Source: Rutstroemia sp. NJR-2017a BVV2 (taxonomy: Eukaryota; Ascomycota; Leotiomycetes; Helotiales; Rutstroemiaceae). Taken from it: a stretch of 64,000 nucleotides of DNA. The stretch is from NCBI GenBank assembly GCA_002946415.1, contig NJPS01000024.1:62001-126000 (forward strand), given 5' to 3'. Each line of letters opens with the position of its first letter. The stretch's first letter is position 1. A program made the translations under genes and the position numbers. The notes beneath the pieces are model-generated. The model was not told the DNA's origin, did not search any database, and was given only the letters and a program-made list of their open reading frames with translations. Positions 56,729 through 64,000 of the stretch are shown piece after piece.

Positions 56729-59495
56729 CTTGTCGAAGTTATGTCGCGTCAATGTTGTTGCATGGAACTCTGGTGTGGAAACGCGAAAGATCGAGAGGAA
56801 GGTCCACCTCAATCAGGCTGTGGCTTGGCCCCCTTGCTGCGATATGCTGAGTAAGAGCGGCAAGAATTTTAATAAATGTTTAGAAAGATCTTCATAGACG
56901 TAAGTGAAATGTTCAAGAATCTCGTAAAAAGAATCGTGGCGTTGTTGAGCAATTAAGAAAACTTGTTCTCGTGAAGAGTTGTACTGTTGTGGTTGTAAGA
57001 GTGTAGGAGAGGAGGATGAGGGGACAGAAGCTAATTTGTGGCTGGGACCTACAGACACAACCAAAAGAGCTAATTACCGGAACACATTCCAAAAGGGACA
57101 TACATATACTCATGTAGGAGCGGATAAAGTTCCGGTGTCATCACCATAGACTCTAGCCTTGATTGGTACAAGATCCTGCAAGTCTTTCATCCTTTACAGT
57201 CATTTCAGAGGCTGCTTTCAGACGGAGCATCTTCCTCCTATCTTGGATGATAGTCTTGACTGTCAGTAGACAAGTACCCTCTTACCCGCGTGACTTCTAC
57301 AAGCCTCCATTCACTTACAAGGTATAATACCTTTGCATTTCCTTGCTCAATGGTCAAACTGAAGATGTTCGTTTGAGAAATTTCAGCATGTTCCTTTCTG
57401 CTAGACATCGAAACTTACGCGTAAGGGGCGGCTAGTTCTGCAATCACTTCTCGGGTTCTAGAAAACCGTTTCATATCCACTCCTGAAATTCGTAGCAATG
57501 AATATTTTGATATTTGTTTTTCATTGGCCGTCAACATCATATCCGATATACACCCCTAGACCGTGGTGTAGGTCAGGACCGCAGAATCCGAGGTTGGCTG
57601 TTGAACACTTGACGATATTGAAAAAACTACCACACTTTCTCCAAAAACAACTGCGCTCATTGTATTTTCCATCTCGCAGTGTTATTTAAGACTCTTTATA
57701 GTAAAAAAGAATACAGGAGTTATGGAAGAAGCTGGTTCCTACTTGCTCCCAGAGCTTCGGCTAACGCATACCATCTGAGGTGGATATAGCTACTGGTGTA
57801 GCTGGTGTAGTTCGAGAGCTTATCCGACGCGGAAAGCATGAAAAGATGCATCTCTGATGGTAGCATATCTTCTCTATATATTATATCTCTTTTTCACAAT
57901 GGGGATGGAAATTAGAACTTCTCGGCTGGATGCTAAGAAATGAGGCTTGAGTAGTGTAAGATACCGAATATACTACCTAGTAGATGAGGATATCAAGGTG
58001 CTGAAATCCATGTCATGCTGCCATATCCTAATTCCAGGTAGAGTATTTGCCGACTGTTATTGCTCGCTGCGTTGACGCTGGAGACTGATTATAGATGGTG
58101 CAGCAGCACCCATCGCGGAGTCCAAAGTAGAGTTTTCAGGTAGCGGCAGTATGAAATAGCGAACTACTTCTGAATTAAGTCCTAGAAAGGCCATACCGGT
58201 GCGTCTTCTTGACTTATACAGATCAAAATATCCACCAGACCCCAAAACCCAAGGATTGCGAGAGTTTCTCGCCATTTCGATCAATATCCATTATCCAAGC
58301 ACCAGTGCACCACGCCACTTTTGAGACCCCAAACACTACAGTTGTGAGTGCTTCCTCGCCAATTTCAGCACTTCAACTTCTAGCAGCCCAGCTTGGAGTG
58401 TGAATCAACATGACTTTGCGCAATGGCTCGTGCAGAACATAGAAAATCGTATTTTCGATCCTAGAACGCAGTGGAAGAGCAAGTAGGTGCAATAGTCTGC
58501 GGACATGACACTGGGCAAAACCCGTCTCATCACGAAGGAGGTCACATATAATTGCGCTCAACTCTGCAGCTTCACGTTCTCATTGCAGCTCGGCTGAAAC
58601 CTCACGTTCAAATTCTGCGTTCAGTTTGTGCGAGTGTGAAAGAACAGATATTGAGTTCATCTATATACTAGGACTACAACCAAGAGCTGCTAGACATCAA
58701 GACCACCATGTGCATTTTGCAGTGCATACCCGCTGCAAAACGGTCACACGGTTGACGTAATTCTCGCAATAATCCGCCTTGTGATCGTAAATTCCGTTTT
58801 CGTTTAGGACCACACGACAGATCAAGCATGCCACCTTCCTGTTCATCACAACGCACCTTGATTAAGATATAGGAATCAACCTGACAGCTCCGCACTGAGT
58901 ACATCATTGTATGTATCCCACGAGAATAGCCACTACGTCCAGGCACAAACAAAGTCGACAGCTGAAGATTCACGACTAACTTCTAGTAGATGGCAGGTCA
59001 CCATCTTGGTAACAAGATGGATCAAGAAAGTCGTTCCAATGTCGGTTGGGAAAACAGCAATGTCAGCTTCTGCATGGTGGGTAGATTGCAGACAACCTCT
59101 TAACAGCGTCATCTCAAAAGGTATCCGAGCTGTGTCAGGCTGTACAGAGTTGTGAAGTTCAGCCACTAGCAAATCATTCACGCTATTCAGAGAAAAGATC
59201 ATGTCTACTTAACCATATACAGCTGTCGCCAGCCAATCTCCCATCACACCATGAGCATCTGCAGCGAGGGACAGAGGTGCTTTAATCTGCAGATGAGAAA
59301 GCGACCTGATGATAGTTAGGATGCAGCAATACAGTGAAATCATTTATATTATACATAAACATACCATCCCGAGCCCCCAAACACCATGCTCCTAACTGGA
59401 AGTCTGTTTCGAATGTGATCGATTCGTTCTCAGATATGGTCCATATTTATGCCATCGACTTGCCCCTAAAGTAGTGCTAAAATAGGGAGGTCGGC
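56729..59495. other. Gene-free interval, 2.8 kb
   Basis: The left part is the promoter of the Ash1-type gene. From 57.1 to 59.5 kb every ORF is under 100 codons, and none resembles a family. Weak open frames on the minus strand at 58674-59202 could be a decayed gene. No repeats with terminal inversions were seen. Confidence 0.45.
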
Positions 59496-61202
59496 CTATT
59501 TCTTGTCACCGAACTTTTGATGAATCGCGCGGATTTGCTCCTCCACGTTAACATTCTGCATCATCTCAAATCTTGCCCGATCAGCCTTCTCTAGTGGCGT
59601 GCCATCGTAGCCATTGGCAGCCTTCTTCCTTCGCGCCTGTTCCTCCTCACTAAGTGGCTGCCCAGTCACACCGTCGAAAATGTCACTTCTCTGACTTGCT
59701 AATCGTTTCAGGTTATTAGCAACATCCTGTGTGGAGAGATTAGTCGTAGCATAACGGCTTTCCGCCTTTGCTTTCTGTTCCTTCCACCTCGGATCAAGTA
59801 GTTCGACTGCAGGAGTGTTAGCGCGGTAGATGAATAAATGGGATCGATGCCATCTTACTTTTCATGTGAGCATCGAGCTCATCGTATGGTATTTGCTGCT
59901 TGCAGTTTGGACAAATCGCCATTTGTGTTTTGTTGGCGGCCCTGGCAGCAGCCCTAGGAACGTAATTCTCCTTGATTTTCATAGGTACAGCGCCTCCCTT
60001 CGCTTCGGCCTGAGCCTGCTGAGCACGAGCTCTTGCTTCTGTTCGCTCTCGTATCCTCTGTTCTTCCTCGTCTTCTTCATCGCCCCTTCTCATACGTGTA
60101 TCTTGGTATTGTGGTTGATAAGCAGGCTGTGGGACTGGAGGTGGAGCCATCGGTTGCTGCTGAGGATAAGGATTAGAATAGAAATCATCCGTAGGCATCG
60201 CCTCTTCAATGCGCATGTTGTGTGAGTTGATGGACATTTGCGCCTTCTGGTCCAGTGACGCAAATTGTAGTTCTGACAGTGATGTTGGTGGAGGCAAGTT
60301 GGTCTGGTCATCAGCCTCGGTGAAAATAACAGTCTCAACGACAACGAAATCATGCCAGTCAATCTGAGCGTATGATAACTTCTCTTTCTCAACCTCCTCT
60401 TCCTTCTTATGCTTTTGTTCATTTTGGAACTTGAACCATTCAGCCCTTTGCTTCGCGCGAGCCAGAACGTGGTATTTGTCGTCAACGTTCGCCTGCAACT
60501 CTTTAATCCTCTCTTGCTGCATTTTTCCACCTTCCCCATCCATCCCGCCGGCTCGCAATAAACTGCTGTATTGGTCGATTAATCGTTGGAAGAAGTTGTG
60601 CAAGCTGTGGTTCGGTCGCAAGAAATCGAATTGATAGTTCCCCGTTTCCCTCTGCGATAACGTCGTCATAAACTGTCGTCCATTCTTGGCTACAAAAAGC
60701 GCCGTCAAGCGAACTACTTCAAGATCTTTCGCGTTGATATTCGGCATGCGCGCCGAGAAATGGAACTCCGGTGGCTCAGACGGACCCTTGGGTTTCTCTG
60801 GTTCCAACGGGGCTTCCCCAGCTCTTCCCGCTGCTACAGCTGTACCTCTACCCTCCTTAATCTCACTTAATCGCCATAAATAATACGCGTTGTATGCATC
60901 ATTGGTGCTGAGGAAAGAGAACTTGGGATTGTGTCTCTCTTTTTCTCTGATACGGTCTGCCAACATTAGCTGAATGCCAGCAAGCGCTATTCAATCGCAA
61001 ATGGCATACCTTCGAAAGCAAGACCGTTACGCGCCACATATCCTGCTGTCTTCTCGAGAATCGCTGTTGGTCTATTAGCTCGAATCATTCCCTTGTTTCT
61101 ACAAAGATTCATACCTTTGATTTCTTTAGGCGGAAGCACTACACCCTGTGGCGGCTTGATATTATCGAGAGCTGCGACTGCATCTGCGATAGCGGGCGCC
61201 AT
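59496..61202 (-). CDS. PRP21: Splicing factor 3A subunit 1 (SF3A1/Prp21)
   Basis: Three exons: 61202..61010, 60956..59859 and 59806..59496, giving 533 residues. It is a subunit of SF3a in U2 snRNP. Two SURP modules are present: residues 46-90 (AILEKTAGYVARNGLAFEDR.., NPKFSFL..DAYNAYYLWRL, across the first intron) and about 142-195 (VVRLTALFVAKNGRQFMTTL.., YQFDFL..HSLHNFFQRLIDQY). A charged linker (KQRAEWFKFQNEQKHKKEEE) and a Pro/Gln-rich stretch follow. The C-terminal block is MAICPNCKQQIPYDELDAHM then KIELLDPRWKEQ across the second intron. The fungal version lacks the C-terminal ubiquitin-like domain of animals, as in yeast. Divergent from ADE1. Confidence 0.95.
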
Positions 61203-61545
61203 TTCGAGCAATTGGTATGGCTAGTGATCAACTCGAGATGTGCCGACGTTATCCAAGTCAATGATTGATGTCGCAAGAAAAAACAACAGCAGCCTTGTAG
61301 AAGGACGAATGATCCTGGCCATAGGATTAGATTAAGCTTTACTTTAACCGGCATAAGCTCGGTGTATCATATTTCCGGTCCGACCTCACTCCGCAAATCG
61401 GTCAACCAATTTTTTTCCCTCCGTGATGCAGCCCCGCGGTTCAGTTCACCCCACCATATTTTATTTTCCCGATTAAAGTGTCTCCAAGCAAATCATTAAG
61501 AACTTCACAAACTTGTCCGTTGATACATATCAAACCAAACTTCCA
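61203..61545. promoter_or_regulatory. Bidirectional promoter SF3A1 / ADE1
   Basis: 343 bp between divergent ATGs. A CCAAT box (AACCAAT) lies at about 61403-61409. The ADE1 side has a T-run and C-rich leader. Promoter role follows from position. Confidence 0.5.
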
Positions 61546-62642
61546 ATGGCGGACCAAGCTCTCACATCTCTCGTTGTTAGCGGGCTACCCAAGATTGCCG
61601 AAGGCAAAGTTCGAAATCTCTACGAAATCGACGAAAAGACTCTTTTGTTCGTCGCATCAGACCGAATCTCAGCATATGATGTGATTATGCAAAACGTCAG
61701 TCTCCTTCTTCCCTGTCTCTATGTATTCTCATCTATTTCTACCGATCTTCTTCTATGGGCCTATTCCGCGGTTTTTTCTCCCATGCCCATCAATCTTTCA
61801 CCTCTATCCTTCCAACTCTATCCTTTCTATCCTTCACAACTAACACCTCTCTCCAGGGCATCCCCTCCAAAGGCGCCCTCCTAACCCTTCTCTCTGCACA
61901 CTGGTTCGACGTCCTCACAACCCGAATCCCCACCCTACGCACGCACTTCCTCACTCTCTCCCTCCCACCCTCCATCTCCACCTCCCAACAATCCCTCCTC
62001 TGCAACCGCTCCATGCAAGTCCGCAAACTCAAGATCTTCCCCATCGAAGCCATCGTTCGGGGCTACGTAACCGGCTCCGCCTGGAAAGAATACCAAAAAA
62101 GCCACACCATCCACGGCATCCCCATCGAAGCCGGCCTGCAGAACTCGCAAGCTCTCCCACAAGGCGCATTATACACACCCTCGACGAAAGCCGAAGCCGG
62201 CCACAACGACGAGAACATCCACCCCTCCAAAGCCGCCGAAATAGTCGGCGAGAAATATGCCCAGCGCATCGAAGACCTCGCCATCAAACTCTACACCACG
62301 GCTCGCGACTACGCTGCAGAGCGAGGGATCATCATTGCGGACACGAAATTCGAGTTCGGATTAGACGAGGAGACAGATGAAGTAGTGCTCGTGGATGAAG
62401 TGCTGACGCCGGATTCGAGCCGGTTCTGGCCCGCGGACAAATACGAGGTTGGAAAGGAACAGCAAAGTTACGATAAGCAGTTCTTGAGAGACTGGTTAAC
62501 GAGCGAGGGGTTGAAAGGCAAGGAGGGCGTTGCGATGCCAGAGGATATTGTTTCGCAAACGGCACACAAGTATCGCGAAGCGTTTGAGAAATTAACGGGT
62601 CGGAAATGGGAAGATGCGTTAAAAGCATCCGAGGCCAAATGA
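61546..62642 (+). CDS. ADE1: SAICAR synthetase (phosphoribosylaminoimidazole-succinocarboxamide synthase)
   Basis: Two exons, 61546..61695 and 61857..62642 (161-bp intron with a GTCAGT donor), 311 residues. It joins aspartate to CAIR using ATP to make SAICAR, a step of purine synthesis in the cytosol. Signatures visible are the N-terminal EGKVRNLYEIDEKTLLFVAS ATP-binding strand-loop and RISAYDVIMQNGIPSKGA across the intron. Further motifs are IEAIVRGYVTGSAWKEY, GHNDENIHPSKAAE, ADTKFEFGLDEE, LVDEVLTPDSSRFWPADKYE and SYDKQFLRDWL. Length and motif order match the monofunctional fungal enzyme. Confidence 0.97.
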
Positions 62643-63330
62643 AGAGAGCTAGGAATGAGCGTTATGGATGTTTAACAACGGAGGTCAAAGCATGAGCATC
62701 GATTTTCTTCTCATTGAGAAAAGAGAATAGACTGCCTTCATGGCAAAGCGCGCTCGTAGGTCACCAACTCATGCTGGTGTTGCTTACCTAGCATGAACGC
62801 ACTTCTCCAATATTCCGAGACAGTCACCTATGAGTCGTTCAGCATCGTTCCAAGAATTCTTCCACTACCGCTGGGGTGTTGAAGCTTCTCAAACCTGCAA
62901 TGGGGCTGTTGTGAATTGTAAGTAATTTGCATCTGAACGTCTCTGAAAAGTAACAGTATCACATGCATCCGGAAGCCATAACTCGCGAAAATCTTGATCT
63001 GATATATTTTATTTCTTTTACCCTTGCGGAGCGAAATCAATCTTAATCTTGAATTGCCCCTGATAATTGAGTAAACCTATCAACCATCACCTAACACAGC
63101 TCAAATAGCCTACTTGCAACCACGTGCCGAAAAACTTCGACACTCATTAATACACACGATAGCCGTTCTGAAAATCCGTCGATCAATACATAAAAGGAGA
63201 AAAAATCCTACTAAGAAGGAACAAAAACAAGAGAAACATTCGTTCCGTAACTGAGCTGATTCGATCAAAATGGAAGCAAGTCTAGAAGTGAAAATTTGTG
63301 GGTGAGCATATAGCTCGAAGTATTTATCGA
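62643..63330. other. Convergent 3' intergenic region
   Basis: 688 bp between ADE1 and the Ser/Thr-rich gene at the right edge. A+T-rich, no supported ORF. Confidence 0.4.
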
Positions 63331-64000
63331 TCACCAAAACAGATTAGTCAGACGACGAACGATGTTGCTGCCTCTGCCGAAGTGCTTCGAAAAGCTGTAG
63401 TAAGTCGGCGGTGGTGATGGGGGATGATAGTATGGAGGTGGAGGTGGGGCATAAGTTGGGGGTGGATGAGCGGAACTGGTTGAAGTGAAAGTGCTTGTGG
63501 AAAGACCAGCGCTTGAGGACAGCGAGCTCAAAGACGTTAGCGGTGATGACGATGAAGCTGGATCATAGCTTGATGCAACCGCGGCAGAAGATGAATTAAC
63601 TGGTGCTGCTGAACCAGATGAGACGGAGGTCACAAAGGTAGACGGGGTCGATGCTGCTGATGTGATTGATGTGCCAAAGCCACCTTTGATATGTCAGTAA
63701 AGGTTCTCCTGCGGCTCTGAATTGTTATGGAACTTACCTGAAGGAACGTACGAAGTGGGCGAAACGATACCAGAGCTGTTGCCAAATGATCCAGTAGAGG
63801 AATATGATGGAAGGGACGTAGCTCCTGAAGCTTGGGTCGACGAAGAGGCGCTCGGATCGGATAGACTTGCAGACGCTGTTGAAGCAAGCGAGGTTCCATC
63901 TCCAAGAGAAGTGGAGTTACTTGGGGCAGTAATACTTGAGCTGATAGCTGGTGGGTATATTCCTGTTGGCCCGCTGGTGAGTGTTGCATTTGAAGCAGAT
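63331..64000 (-). CDS. Ser/Thr/Pro-rich protein, 3' part (cut by window edge)
   Basis: Two exons are visible: 64000..63738 (incomplete at its 5' end) and 63683..63331, joined in frame over a 54-bp intron (GTAAGT/AAAG), with stop at 63331. The visible 200 residues are low-complexity: SASNATLTSGPTGIYPPAIS.., many Ser/Thr, then a Pro/Tyr stretch (PPPTYAPPPPPYYHPPSPPP) and a basic end (GRGSNIVRRLTNLFW). This composition suits a heavily O-mannosylated cell-wall or surface protein, or the stalk of a larger one. No catalytic domain, GPI tail or membrane segment is seen here. I do not recognise the family; the N-terminal part lies outside the window. Confidence 0.6.

Overview
This is chromosomal DNA of a filamentous ascomycete (Pezizomycotina). 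The evidence is intron structure (mostly short introns with GTANGT donors, CTRAC-like branch sites and YAG acceptors), compact genes on both strands, and fungal-specific families: a PMT2-type mannosyltransferase with a long hydrophilic tail, an Erf2-type DHHC enzyme, a CCG tetraspanin, a Zn2Cys6-like regulator and an Ash1-type SET protein. Protein character suggests Leotiomycetes/Helotiales (Botrytis/Sclerotinia-like), but that is an impression and not a database result. There are no bacterial-type operons, CRISPR arrays, rRNA, recognisable tRNA or intact transposons. All exon coordinates below were placed by hand from splice consensus and reading frame.

Layout. 1-6.7 kb: the 5' end of an NVJ2-like lipid-transfer protein gene (-) and REV3, the DNA polymerase zeta catalytic subunit (-). 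7.1-10.9 kb: SLU7 splicing factor (+), RPS9/uS4 (-) and RPL21/eL21 (+); the two ribosomal genes are head to head. 10.9-16.1 kb: a long leader region and a Sec2/Rabin-type Rab GEF (+). 16.8-24.1 kb: a YtcJ-like amidohydrolase, a dienelactone hydrolase and a secreted phospholipase B, all on the minus strand, then 1.6 kb without a clear gene. 24.1-31.7 kb: PMT2-family O-mannosyltransferase (-), a small single-pass membrane protein (-) and a DHHC palmitoyltransferase (+).

31.7-41.6 kb is a gene-poor stretch of about 10 kb. It is full of 4-12 bp tandem repeats and has no recognisable long protein gene. It does contain splice-site chains that point to multi-exon transcripts with short ORFs. The best is a minus-strand transcript at about 36.4-34.7 kb encoding a spliced 30-residue peptide. 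41.6-44.7 kb: a large Zn2Cys6-like transcription factor (-) with its zinc cluster in mid-protein. 46.6-54 kb: a tetraspanin (-), phosphoserine phosphatase (+), SNX3-type sorting nexin (+) and a Rim2-type mitochondrial nucleotide carrier (-). 54.3-56.7 kb: an Ash1-type H3K36 methyltransferase (-). 56.7-59.5 kb holds nothing I can name. 59.5-62.6 kb: SF3A1/Prp21 (-) and ADE1 SAICAR synthetase (+) diverge from one short promoter. The right edge cuts a Ser/Thr/Pro-rich protein gene (-).

Most genes are unrelated housekeeping functions: translation, splicing, purine and serine synthesis, vesicle traffic, secretory-pathway modification and chromatin. Several sit in divergent pairs with short shared promoters (REV3/SLU7, RPS9/RPL21, SF3A1/ADE1). 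No biosynthetic gene cluster or defence system is visible. The most unusual content is the repeat-rich gene-poor block and the spliced short ORFs inside it.
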